A stretch of DNA of 64,000 nt from DATIKM01 sp035477595 (lineage in GTDB: Bacteria > Armatimonadota > Chthonomonadetes > Chthonomonadales > CAJBBX01), in the NCBI GenBank assembly GCA_035477595.1, contig DATIKM010000142.1, positions 1 through 64,000 on the forward strand. The letters run 5' to 3'. Positions 9,286 to 17,351 of this stretch are shown here, piece after piece. The translations under genes were made by a program, and so were the position numbers. Each line of letters starts with the position of its first letter. The stretch's first letter is position 1. Below the pieces are notes generated by a model, which saw nothing but the letters and a program-made list of their open reading frames with translations, was not told where the DNA came from and searched no databases.

Positions 9286-10344
9286 ATGTCCCAATACCGT
9301 CTCATCGCCGCGACGGCGCTCGCCTTGACGCTTGGTGCGCCCGCCGCCCTGGCCACGCCCGACTGCACGAGTGCAGAGCCCACGGCCTGTGCTGCGTGCC
9401 GTGTGCAGGCGAGCTCGGGCGGCCAGAGCAACGTTCGCGCGCCCGCCGCCGTGGCGGGCAATGCCATCATCGCGCAGAGCGCCCAGGCGCAGGCCGACGG
9501 GCCCTACGAGCACAAGAAGACGGGCCCGCCTGCATACGTATCGCTCTGGAGGCTGACCGACCTTCCCGCCGGCATCCGGCGCGCATCCATCGGCTACGTG
9601 GTGGATGACAGGCTCCCGCGCGTCGTCACCTGGGGCGAGGGCGACCGGGTCGAGGTGCTCAATGTGAGCGGCGAGCGGCCCGTCGTGGAGGCGTCCGCCG
9701 AAGTTGGGGCCACCGGCGCAAGCATGGCGGTGGTTCGGCGGCCCACTGGCCGGCTCGCGTCGATCGTGGTGCCTGGTGCTGTCTTCGTGATGGAGGGCGG
9801 TCGGCTCGTCCGGAGGCCAGTGCCGGACATCAAGGGCGTACACGGGGCGGTGCGGTTTGCCGATGGCACGGAGAACGTGTTCTTCATTGATGGCGCCGGT
9901 GTGTTGACGTGGGCGATCAACCCCGCGGCCGAGCGGATGGTTACCGCGGGTCGCGAGATGGTGACCCCCGACCAGGCCTCCGGCGTCTTCGCCGACTTGT
10001 GGGCGAGGCTGCCGCAGGAGGTCATGGCGATGATCGGATGGCCCGACGAAGTGGCGAAGTCCGAGGTCCTGGGCCTGCTCGACGTCCGCGGCGACAGCAA
10101 GGCCTACGCCTGGGTGCCTGTGGCGCGCCCCGCCGGCAACTACCTCGTGTTCGCGGATGCGATGCAGATGATGTTCGGAACGATGCCCCGGCCGGTCTGG
10201 CAGAGCCCCCGACTCGCAGGGCGGGTGCTGGACGTGGCGTCCGGTATGGACCCGAAGGGCGGTAGGAAGCGCGGGCTGCTACTGCTCATGGCGACGGGCG
10301 AAGAGGGGAAGGGCCGCACGCTGGAGTTCCTGGCGCTCGACTGA
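9286..10344 (+). CDS. secreted protein, possibly beta-propeller, function unknown
   Basis: 352 residues with an ATG behind a very good site (TTGGAGGAAAAC). A signal peptide (residues 1-24, ending around AALATPD) is followed by a Cys-rich patch, CTSAEPTACAACR. The remainder reads as repeated beta blades of about 40-50 residues with Gly/Asp turns, compatible with a small propeller, but no family could be named. It is divergent from the large secreted protein on its left, sharing a 202-base intergenic region. A perfect 13-bp hairpin closes the transcript. Probably periplasmic or extracellular. Confidence 0.65.
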   Translation: MSQYRLIAATALALTLGAPAALATPDCTSAEPTACAACRVQASSGGQSNVRAPAAVAGNAIIAQSAQAQADGPYEHKKTGPPAYVSLWRLTDLPAGIRRASIGYVVDDRLPRVVTWGEGDRVEVLNVSGERPVVEASAEVGATGASMAVVRRPTGRLASIVVPGAVFVMEGGRLVRRPVPDIKGVHGAVRFADGTENVFFIDGAGVLTWAINPAAERMVTAGREMVTPDQASGVFADLWARLPQEVMAMIGWPDEVAKSEVLGLLDVRGDSKAYAWVPVARPAGNYLVFADAMQMMFGTMPRPVWQSPRLAGRVLDVASGMDPKGGRKRGLLLLMATGEEGKGRTLEFLALD

Positions 10345-10372
10345 CGGAACGCCGCTCTCCGGCAACACAGTC

Positions 10373-10405
10373 GCCGGCCCGCCCCCGTGCCCGGGGCGGG
10401 CCGGC
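10373..10405 (+). terminator. perfect 13-bp GC hairpin between convergent genes
   Basis: The arms GCCGGCCCGCCCC (10373-10385) and GGGGCGGGCCGGC (10393-10405) pair perfectly across a 7-base loop. It lies 28 bases after the stop of the plus-strand secreted protein and before the convergent pdxT end, so it could serve both strands. There is no clear T-run, so the intrinsic-terminator call rests on the stem and position. Confidence 0.65.
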
Positions 10406-10536
10406 CTGTTGCATGAACGTCCCAGGCCCGTCGCGGCGGATGCAGGGAGCCGCGCCGGGCCTCCCGCAGGGAGCCGCGGGCTGCCGCGCGCCGTAGTGGG
10501 GTTGGTGGACCGGCCCCGCGAGCCGTGAGGCGTTCG

Positions 10537-11229
10537 CTACCCGATGGAGGCCCCGCTCGGCTGAGCCACGCCAGGACCGCCAGCCGCTGTCCCGGAAGCG
10601 GCTGGTCGCTTCCTCAGAGCGCGGCGCCGGACCGTCTCGACGAAGGCGGCGTGGACGCGCCGGTCGGCGGTCAGCTCCGGGTGGAACGCCGTGCCGAGGA
10701 GGTGGCCCTGGCGCACGGCGACGACGCGGTCGCGAAAGCGCGCCAGAACCTCGACGCCTGGCCCGCAGCGCCTGACGTAGGGCGCCCGGATGAACACACC
10801 GCGCACGGGCTCGCCGCCCAGAGCCGGCATGTCGATGTCCGCCTCAAAGCTCTCGACCTGGCGGCCGAAGGCGTTTCGCGCCACCGTCACATCCATCACC
10901 CCGAGCCGATGCTGCTCGCTGCCCTCGATGTCGCGCGCCAGCACGATGAGGCCCGCGCAGGTGCCATATACCGGCAGCCCCCGGGCGGCGAGGTCCACGA
11001 GCGGCTCGAGCAGACCCATGCGGTCCAGCAGCTTGCCGATGGTCGTGCTCTCGCCCCCGGGAATGACCAGCCCATCAACGGCCTCAAGCTCGCCTCGCGA
11101 GCGAACGATTGGCGCATCGACTCCTGGCAGGCTGTGCAGGGCCGCCCGGTGCGGCTCCACGTCGCCCTGCAGACCGAGCACGCCAACGCGCACGAGGGGG
11201 TCGCGCGTCGCAGCCTCGCCGGCCGTCAT
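10537..11229 (-). CDS. pdxT: pyridoxal 5'-phosphate synthase glutaminase subunit PdxT
   Basis: 230 residues, a class-I glutaminase of the PdxT type. VGVLGLQGDVEPH opens the domain, GLVIPGGESTTIGKLL is the PdxT glutamine-binding signature, VYGTCAGLIVLA holds the nucleophile (Cys91), and GTAFHPELT supplies the His-Glu pair. It releases ammonia from glutamine and passes it to PdxS, which builds PLP; no pdxS is visible within the window. The ATG overlaps the stop of the upstream FG-GAP gene (ATGA), suggesting coupled translation. About 25 C-terminal residues after the last motif are Arg/Pro/Ala-rich and not conserved. A start at the inner GTG just before VGVLG is possible. Confidence 0.92.
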   Translation of the reverse strand: MTAGEAATRDPLVRVGVLGLQGDVEPHRAALHSLPGVDAPIVRSRGELEAVDGLVIPGGESTTIGKLLDRMGLLEPLVDLAARGLPVYGTCAGLIVLARDIEGSEQHRLGVMDVTVARNAFGRQVESFEADIDMPALGGEPVRGVFIRAPYVRRCGPGVEVLARFRDRVVAVRQGHLLGTAFHPELTADRRVHAAFVETVRRRALRKRPAASGTAAGGPGVAQPSGASIG

Positions 11230-12416
11230 CGGCGCTGGCGCACCTGGAGGTGCACAAACACGCCCTTCTTGTTGGCCACCACCACGTCCGGCAGCCGGTC
11301 GCGGTTCACGTCAGCGATGGTGAGCTGGGTCCCCACACCGGAGTCGTTGTCTATCTGGTGACGGGTCCAGCTCACTCCCTGTGGACCGCGCCTCAGCTCG
11401 TACCAGTAGAGCACGGCGGGCGCGTCGGGCTGTACGTCGCCGGTTGGGCCGTGCGCCCAGAAGCGCTTGCCTGTGACGAAGTCCATCAGCCCGTCACCGT
11501 TCATGTCGACCAGCTCGATGGCGTGCGCCTGAGACCAGGTGTCGTCAATGGTGTGCTGCACCCACTCGACTCCGCTCGGGCCGCGCCTCTGCTCGTGCCA
11601 CCAGACGCCGATGGCATGTGCCGATGAGCTGATCACATCCGCCAGACCGTCCGCGTTGACGTCGTAGACAAGCATCTGGGCGGCGTCGCCCCCGAGGCTC
11701 GCCGGCCGGAACGGCCAGAGGCCCGCAGTAGGGTCGGCAGGGGCCTCGTACCAGCCGTCCTTGGTAACGACGTCGGGCCGCCCGTCGCCGTTGATGTCGC
11801 CGACGCCCAGACCGTGCGAGAACTGCTGCGTGCCCGGCTGGTTGGGCTCCCCGATGGCGTGTGATCGGAATGGCGCGGTCGGGTCGGTGTCCGGCTCCAG
11901 CCACCGCATGACGTGGCGCTCGTCGGGTGCGACGAGGACGGGTCCGCGCCGCGGGAAGAGGCGCCGGAACTCCGGGCTCTCGTTGCCCGCCGCGGCGGCG
12001 ATACGATGCTCCTTCCAGTGCGCGGTCCCGCCTCGCGGGTTCTCGCGCCAGACGATGGGGCCGCCCGGCATGCCGATCATGATCTGGTCTGGCCAGCCGT
12101 CGCGGTTCAAGTCGGCCGCCCACACGAAGAAGCAGTTGCTGTAGCCAGCGGCGCCATCGAACTGCTGAACCGGCGCGATCTCTCGCGGCGTCCAGTCGGG
12201 CGCCTGGTACCACAGGTTGCCCGCCATCACGTCCGGCCGGCCGTCGCGGTTGACGTCCGCGACTGCGCAGCCCTCCGCCACGAACCGCGTGTCCAGCACG
12301 ATCCTACGGAAGCTGATCTCGGGCGCGCGCCTCTGGGCTCCGGCCGCGGAGGAGAGAAGGCCGATAAGGGCTGCCGCGACGACGAAGGAGGCGCGGCGCA
12401 AGGTGGTGCAGGTCAT
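11226..12416 (-). CDS. exported FG-GAP/VCBS-repeat protein
   Basis: 396 residues. The ATG at 12416 lies behind CGGAG inside the end of the preceding gene and begins a signal peptide (MTCTTLRRASFVVAAALIGL). The mature protein repeats FG-GAP/VCBS blades with calcium loops such as DVNRDGRPDV, DLNRDGWPDQ, DINGDGRPDV, DVNADGLADV, DMNGDGLMDF and DVNRDRLPDV. This indicates a beta-propeller outside the cytoplasm, often used for adhesion or ligand binding. There is no enzymatic motif. It is sandwiched between a zinc-ribbon protein (4 bases upstream) and pdxT (4-base overlap); a functional link to PLP synthesis is not obvious. Confidence 0.85.
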   Translation of the reverse strand: MTCTTLRRASFVVAAALIGLLSSAAGAQRRAPEISFRRIVLDTRFVAEGCAVADVNRDGRPDVMAGNLWYQAPDWTPREIAPVQQFDGAAGYSNCFFVWAADLNRDGWPDQIMIGMPGGPIVWRENPRGGTAHWKEHRIAAAAGNESPEFRRLFPRRGPVLVAPDERHVMRWLEPDTDPTAPFRSHAIGEPNQPGTQQFSHGLGVGDINGDGRPDVVTKDGWYEAPADPTAGLWPFRPASLGGDAAQMLVYDVNADGLADVISSSAHAIGVWWHEQRRGPSGVEWVQHTIDDTWSQAHAIELVDMNGDGLMDFVTGKRFWAHGPTGDVQPDAPAVLYWYELRRGPQGVSWTRHQIDNDSGVGTQLTIADVNRDRLPDVVVANKKGVFVHLQVRQRR

Positions 12417-12420
12417 AGGG

Positions 12421-12669
12421 CTACTCCGTCGGCTTCTCGGGCTCGGCGACCACGACCCACTCGCCATTGCCCACATACTCGATGATCGCGCCGCACCGGT
12501 CGCACTTGGCGCGGGAGAGCGTGCCCTGCCCGATCGGAGGCGCCTTGGGCTCGCCGGTGAACCGGCAACGCGGCCGCAGCGGCTTCCCGCACGCTGGGCA
12601 TCTCCCGAAGATCGGCGGGATGTCTACTCCGACATCGGCCACTTCCGGGGCCTTCTCGGTGACAGTCAT
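12421..12669 (-). CDS. small zinc-ribbon protein
   Basis: 82 residues with two CxxC knuckles, RCPACGKPLRPRC and AKCDRCGAIIEYVG, spaced like a zinc ribbon, followed by a short acidic tail (EPEKPTE). No catalytic motif was seen. It heads a tight cluster with the FG-GAP protein and pdxT. It is likely a cytosolic structural or regulatory zinc protein, and the function is unknown. Confidence 0.7.
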   Translation of the reverse strand: MTVTEKAPEVADVGVDIPPIFGRCPACGKPLRPRCRFTGEPKAPPIGQGTLSRAKCDRCGAIIEYVGNGEWVVVAEPEKPTE

Positions 12670-12737
12670 GGGTCACTCCCGGTCCGATGTGGTCCGCACC
12701 TGCAGTGTAGCACCAGCCGCGCGACGCCGTGGCCCGA

Positions 12738-13640
12738 TCACGCGGGCCCGTCGCCGGCCGCGACACGGTTCGTCAGGGTTCCTATACGCTCGATGGTGAC
12801 GCTCACTTCGTCGCCCTGCTGCAGGAAGACCGGCGGGTTGCGAAACGCCCCGACGCCGCCCGGCGTTCCCGTGGCGACAATGTCGCCCGGCTGGAGCGTG
12901 ACCACGGCGGAGATGTAGGCCACCAGGAAGTTCACGCCGAACACAAGGTTGCGCGTGTTGGACCGTTGCATCTCGCAGCCGTTCAGGGCGAGCGAGATGT
13001 CGAGGCGCTGCGAGGCGCCCACCTCGTCCGCCGTCACCAGCCACGGACCCGTCGGAGCGAACGTGTCGAACGTCTTGCCGCGCACCCATTGCTTGTCGGC
13101 GAACTGGATGTCCCGGGCCGAAATGTCGTTGAGGCACATGTAGCCGGCGATGTGCTCGTGGGCCCGATCCTCCGGGATGAAGCGGCCGCGCTTGCCCACC
13201 ACGAACGCGAGCTCCGCCTCGTAGTCGACCTGCTTGCTGAGCGGCGGCAGCATGATCGTCGCCCACGGGCCGATGATCGCGGAGGGGTACTTGGCGAACA
13301 GGATCGCGCGGTCGGGGATGGGCTGGTTCTGCTCCTCGCAGTGGTCGCGGTAGTTCTGTCCCACGCATACGATCTTCTCGGGATCACCGACCGGCGCCAG
13401 CAGCTTCGCGTCGGCGAGCGGGCTCGCAGCAGCGCCCGTCTCGGCGGCGCGCCGCGCGACAGCGAGCGCGGGTTCGCCGACCTCCAGGAACGCGCGCATC
13501 GACCCGCGCGCCGCTGCCCGGGCGAGCTCGGGGTCGGCCGCATCCATGGCAGCGAGCCCCTCCGCGAGGTCCACCACCATGTCGCCGCGAACGATGCCGA
13601 TCGCGGCCTGCCCATCGCGCTCGAACCGCACAAGCTTCAT
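12738..13640 (-). CDS. fumarylacetoacetate hydrolase (FAH)-family protein
   Basis: 300 residues; the ATG at 13640 is chosen because MKLVRFERDGQ is the usual FAH-family N-terminus, and a longer upstream reading is unrelated. The family core reads VGQNYRDHCEE, FAKYPSAIIGP, DYEAELAFVVGKRGR (metal-binding Glu), GYMCLNDISARDIQ, KTFDTFAPTGPW, and the C-terminal ATGTPGGVG. Relatives cleave or decarboxylate beta-dicarbonyl acids (fumarylpyruvate, acylpyruvates, HHDD) with a divalent metal. The neighbours do not indicate an aromatic pathway, so the substrate is open. Cytosolic. Confidence 0.92.
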   Translation of the reverse strand: MKLVRFERDGQAAIGIVRGDMVVDLAEGLAAMDAADPELARAAARGSMRAFLEVGEPALAVARRAAETGAAASPLADAKLLAPVGDPEKIVCVGQNYRDHCEEQNQPIPDRAILFAKYPSAIIGPWATIMLPPLSKQVDYEAELAFVVGKRGRFIPEDRAHEHIAGYMCLNDISARDIQFADKQWVRGKTFDTFAPTGPWLVTADEVGASQRLDISLALNGCEMQRSNTRNLVFGVNFLVAYISAVVTLQPGDIVATGTPGGVGAFRNPPVFLQQGDEVSVTIERIGTLTNRVAAGDGPA

Positions 13641-13852
13641 GGCGAGATCGCTCCCTTGCCACCGCACTTGGGACCTGCGCAGACGCCGCGCGCTGCCCGG
13701 AAGGCCGGGCGAGATGCACGCGCGCCATACCGCCGCACGCGACCGACCGAGGGGGACGGTGTCAGCCCTGACACGGCCAGCCACGCTCCACCCACCTCTG
13801 GCGTCTGTGGGCCGATTGCACGCCGGCGCGCGCGACTCCTGCGCAAGGCGGC

Positions 13853-14665
13853 CTACACGCAGAAGACGAAGCCGTCGTAGCCAACCTCGATGCCGTGGGG
13901 CGTCAGGGCGCGTTCCAGATCGGCGTGGAGCATGCCAGCCATATGCGAGTGGTGCGTGGTGACGACGCGCGCATCCGGGGCAAGGGCGCCGCTCTCGATC
14001 ATCTGGCGGCGCATTGCCACCACCTGCGGGATGGACAGGTGCCGCTCGTACCCGCCCTCCTCGAACCCCTTGGTGCACTCCACGACGAGGCCGCTCAGAT
14101 GCCGGCCAGCGAGGCGGTCCCAGGTCTCGTCCGGGTACCAGCCGGTATCGGTTGCGTAGAGGACGCTGCGCTCGTCGTCCTCCACGATGTAGTTGAAGCA
14201 GAGATCCTCCTCCATGTGGAACGCGGGAACAGGCGTCACCACCCAGCGCTCAAGGCGGACAGCCACCCATGGGAGGAGCGTCTCAACGGCGAGCGGCAGT
14301 GTGTCGAGATCGAGCGTCTGGCGGGCCTTCCGCCCGATGTGCTCGGGCGCGAGGATGCGGATCGTCGGAGGCGGCTCGGCGGCGAACATCCACGACGCGT
14401 ACTGCAGCTCGAGGGGAGCGTAGTGGTCGTCGTGGCTGTGGGTGATGAGGAGGTAGCGGACCTGCGTCATGTCGAGTCCCTGCGCCAGAACGTGGTGCAG
14501 GGTGTCGGGGGGAAGGTCGATCTTGATGACGTCGTCGATGAGCGCGGTGCACCGGCTCCGCAGGTCTTTGCCCCCGCGTCGACGGGCCTCCTTGCAGGTC
14601 GAGCAGCAGCAGAAGAGGCCAGGGAGGCCCTCCGCGGCGCCGGTGCCGAGAAGCTTCACACGCAT
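13853..14665 (-). CDS. MBL-fold metallohydrolase (PhnP/PqqB-like)
   Basis: 270 residues from ATG 14665; MRVKLLGTGAAEG is the canonical first strand. Zinc-binding THSHDDHYAPLE (His76, His78, Asp80, His81), an ATDTGWYP Asp bridge and a late THHSHMAGM motif fit the metallo-beta-lactamase fold. An N-terminal CCCSTC cluster replaces the usual CxCxxC zinc knuckle seen in PhnP relatives. Relatives are phosphodiesterases or related hydrolases; the substrate is unassigned. It stands alone on the minus strand. A TATACT box (minus strand, 14765-14770) lies about 100 bases upstream but has no convincing -35. Confidence 0.88.
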   Translation of the reverse strand: MRVKLLGTGAAEGLPGLFCCCSTCKEARRRGGKDLRSRCTALIDDVIKIDLPPDTLHHVLAQGLDMTQVRYLLITHSHDDHYAPLELQYASWMFAAEPPPTIRILAPEHIGRKARQTLDLDTLPLAVETLLPWVAVRLERWVVTPVPAFHMEEDLCFNYIVEDDERSVLYATDTGWYPDETWDRLAGRHLSGLVVECTKGFEEGGYERHLSIPQVVAMRRQMIESGALAPDARVVTTHHSHMAGMLHADLERALTPHGIEVGYDGFVFCV

Positions 14666-14866
14666 TCGCAGACGTCCTGGGGTGCAACCTCGGGGCGCCG
14701 CGCGTCCGCTATCCGGTGCGGGTAACGCGCGCGATGCTTGAGCCGGCCGTGGTGGTGTCACCGCAGTATAGCACGGTGCCTGGACCGCTATGCCGCTCTG
14801 GCGGCCCTGCGAGGAGTGAAGTCCGCCACACCCTCGTGGTCGCTCGCATCCCCACGGGCCTCTCGC

Positions 14867-15091
14867 CTACAGGTAGTCGCCGCCCGGCTCGTACCGCCGG
14901 CCGCAGCGCGGGCAGCGGTCTGACGAGCCGGGTCCTATGAGCCGGCAGCGTGGGCAGCGGTGCAACCGGATGGGGAAGCGTCCGCACTGGTGGCACACGC
15001 GCGTGTCCGAATAGACCAGCGCGCCGCAGTGCTCGCAGGCGCGTGCGGCGTCAGGCTCCCGTTCGGCTGGCTCCATCCCACCCGATCCCAC
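14867..15091 (-). CDS. double zinc-ribbon protein
   Basis: 74 residues containing four CxxC pairs: ACEHCGALV, VCHQCGRF, RCPRCRLIG and RCPRCGRRY. This is enough for two zinc ribbons in tandem (DZR-like). No other domain is present. The start could be at either of two in-frame Met codons (residue 1 or 6). It is probably a cytosolic zinc protein of unknown role, located between the MBL hydrolase and an epimerase on the same strand. Confidence 0.7.
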   Translation of the reverse strand: MGSGGMEPAEREPDAARACEHCGALVYSDTRVCHQCGRFPIRLHRCPRCRLIGPGSSDRCPRCGRRYEPGGDYL

Positions 15092-15155
15092 CCAACCTGC
15101 TGTCCACTTGCGCTGCCGCGACCGTAGGCGGCACAGTCCGGAGCCGCGTCATCGT

Positions 15156-16028
15156 TCAGTCATCTGCCGCGGTCTCCGACCGCCACGAGTGGCGAGGCTG
15201 CCATGCGAGGCGCTCGCGGGCGGCCCGACAATCGACGAGCGAACGGTACGGCTGATCGCGCAGGTACTCCTCACGGGACACGTGGTTCCATGGCGTGTCG
15301 GCATAGAAGCGGTCGACGAGCTCCGCCGTCGGCACATCGAGTGAGGTGTCGTTCGCCGCGAGGAGCGCCCGGATGTGGGCGGGCCCCTCCACTTCGAGGG
15401 CCTTGGCCACCGCGTCGCACACATCGCGGACATCGACGTACGCCCAGTAGTCGTGCCGGGCCCACTCCGCGCGGTCGGCCGCGGCGAAGCGCCACCGGCG
15501 GCGGTAGTACCACTCCGTCGCGACCATCACCGGACGCAGGCATACCGTCGCGAGGCCGTGGCGGTCGGTGAAGCAGCGGCACGCCTCTTCGGCGAGCCGC
15601 TTGCTGAGCTGGTAGGGCGTCATCGGGTGAGGCGAGTAGTCGTCGTCGATCGGCAGCCGCGTGGAGGGCCGGTGACCGCCGAAGCTCCCGAGTGCGTTGA
15701 CGCTCGATAGGAAGACGACGCTGCGTGCTCCCGCCTCAGATGCCGCCAGCAGGATGTGCACGGTGCCCTGCACGTTCACGTGGAGCACATCCTCGGCCTG
15801 GCCTGCCCTGTCGTGCGGGATGGCGGCAAGGTGTGCGACCGCCTCGATGTCCTGCATCGCGCGACGCACAGCCTGCGCGTCGCGCACGTCCGCGGGGAAG
15901 TGGTCATCGGCCCGCGGGTGCTTCGCCGCGGTGCGATCGAGCGTGCGGATGCGGTGGCCTGCTTCGGCGAGACTGGTGACAACGTGCTGGCCGACGACGC
16001 CGGCCGAACCGGTGACGAGGACGTGCAA
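15156..16028 (-). CDS. NAD(P)-dependent epimerase/dehydratase (extended SDR)
   Basis: 290 residues. A TTG start at 16028 is chosen because a GGAGG lies 8 bases before it and the Rossmann motif HVLVTGSAGVVGQHV begins immediately. DVRDAQAV, HLAAIPHD (NAD ribose loop), FLSSVNALG (catalytic Ser region) and the active-site YQLSK (Tyr-x-x-x-Lys) are all present. Extended SDRs of this kind act on nucleotide sugars or related sugar acids; the substrate cannot be set. The 142 bases before it contain nothing recognisable. Cytosolic. Confidence 0.9.
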   Translation of the reverse strand: MHVLVTGSAGVVGQHVVTSLAEAGHRIRTLDRTAAKHPRADDHFPADVRDAQAVRRAMQDIEAVAHLAAIPHDRAGQAEDVLHVNVQGTVHILLAASEAGARSVVFLSSVNALGSFGGHRPSTRLPIDDDYSPHPMTPYQLSKRLAEEACRCFTDRHGLATVCLRPVMVATEWYYRRRWRFAAADRAEWARHDYWAYVDVRDVCDAVAKALEVEGPAHIRALLAANDTSLDVPTAELVDRFYADTPWNHVSREEYLRDQPYRSLVDCRAARERLAWQPRHSWRSETAADD

Positions 16029-16170
16029 CGATTGGGCCTCCAGCGGGCGGATGTCGAGCCACAGCGCCTCCGCGGCACGGGCCCGCAAGAGTTTCCACAG
16101 CGGACCTCCGCGCTCCTCCGCAGAGCCCGACCAGATCGCCGGACGCGCAGGGCGGTGGCCACGGACCGGG

Positions 16171-17319
16171 TCAGTGAGCCATCGACCAGCCGAGGCGCGC
16201 CGAGAGGAAGGCACGGTCGGCGGCATCCTTGCCGGCGCTAAGCGTCCACTCCAGACCGGTGTTAGGGTCTCGCCTGCGCAGGAAGAACGCCAGCACGTGC
16301 TCCCCATCGACGCGGTTGCTCCCCACATACTCGGCGCCGGCGCGCGTCGTCCAGCGATAGCTCCCTGGGCTCGCCGGCTTCCGACCGTTGCGGTGCGTGG
16401 GAGCGAGCCGGGCATGCGGCGTCTGGTCCTGCCAGGCGAGCACCACCCCGACGCGGAGCGCATCGGTCGTTCTGGCACCCGCGCTGCGCATCCGCACGCC
16501 CTGGGCGGCGATCTGCCACAACAGCGCCGGGCAGGGCCGACCTGCCCCGAGCGGGACCAGCTGCGCCGCCGCGATCCCCACCGCGCCCAGCTCGCGCTCG
16601 AGGCTGTACCACGAATGGGAGCCTGCGACGGACACCCTCACGGCGGTCACGGTGGCGTCGTAGGCTTCCAGAGCACGCTGGCCGGAGTGGGCCACCTCCT
16701 CGATCACCTGACGCAAGCGACGAAGCAGAGATCGGTCCGACAAGGCGGCCTTCGATGCCTGCGCAGCGTCCGACATCGCCCGCAGGTTGGACTCAAGGGC
16801 GTCGAGCTCGGCCCTGTAGTCATTGGCTCCGTCAACGATCGTGAGTCGGCCCCCAAGACGGAAACCGCTGTCGGTGGAACCGATGGACCATGAAGCCCCG
16901 ATGTCTACGCCCAGCCTCTGGTCGCTCCACGCAATGTCCGGCGCCCAGACTGGCCGCCGCGATCCTGCGAGCAGGCGGGCGCCGAACGACACCACCCGCA
17001 GCTTCCGTACGTCGCGGCCCGCCTCGTCCGCCAGCCCATGGATCCTGTCGAGGGTCTGAGGCTCGTAGAGGTCCGCCTGCAGCAGGACCGGCAGGTCGCG
17101 CGCCAGGCGCTTCACGGGCTGCCACGCAGCCTCGAGGGCGTAGCTCAGGTCGTCGCCGAGGCCTGTGGCGGCAGGCGTGATGGTGACCATGGCTGTCGGG
17201 CTGTTGGATGGCGGCAGTGCGGAGGCGCGCGAGCCGGCCTGCGCAGCCACAAGCCGGGGCGCGCCGGCCAGCGCTGCCAGGAGGAGCCCGGCCAGAGCGT
17301 GTGGACGTGTCGGTCCCAT
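16171..17319 (-). CDS. secreted protein at the end of the CHAT operon, function unknown
   Basis: 382 residues from an ATG behind GGGAGGGAG. A signal peptide (MGPTRPHALAGLLLAALAG) is followed by alternating beta-strand-rich sequence, with a helical stretch around residues 180-250 (ELDALESNLRAMSDAAQASK and on) and more strands to the C-terminus (SARLGWSMAH). It could be an outer-membrane or periplasmic beta protein, but the last residue is not the aromatic typical of barrels and no family was recognised. It starts 32 bases after the CHAT gene stop on the same strand, so it is probably cotranscribed with the sigma/anti-sigma-like/CHAT genes. Confidence 0.6.
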   Translation of the reverse strand: MGPTRPHALAGLLLAALAGAPRLVAAQAGSRASALPPSNSPTAMVTITPAATGLGDDLSYALEAAWQPVKRLARDLPVLLQADLYEPQTLDRIHGLADEAGRDVRKLRVVSFGARLLAGSRRPVWAPDIAWSDQRLGVDIGASWSIGSTDSGFRLGGRLTIVDGANDYRAELDALESNLRAMSDAAQASKAALSDRSLLRRLRQVIEEVAHSGQRALEAYDATVTAVRVSVAGSHSWYSLERELGAVGIAAAQLVPLGAGRPCPALLWQIAAQGVRMRSAGARTTDALRVGVVLAWQDQTPHARLAPTHRNGRKPASPGSYRWTTRAGAEYVGSNRVDGEHVLAFFLRRRDPNTGLEWTLSAGKDAADRAFLSARLGWSMAH

Positions 17320-17351
17320 GGTCTCTCCCTCCCTTCGCGGGGTATGGGTGC

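Noticed and set aside
14765..14770. TATACT as a promoter for the MBL hydrolase
   Set aside because: No acceptable -35 box 16-18 bases upstream.
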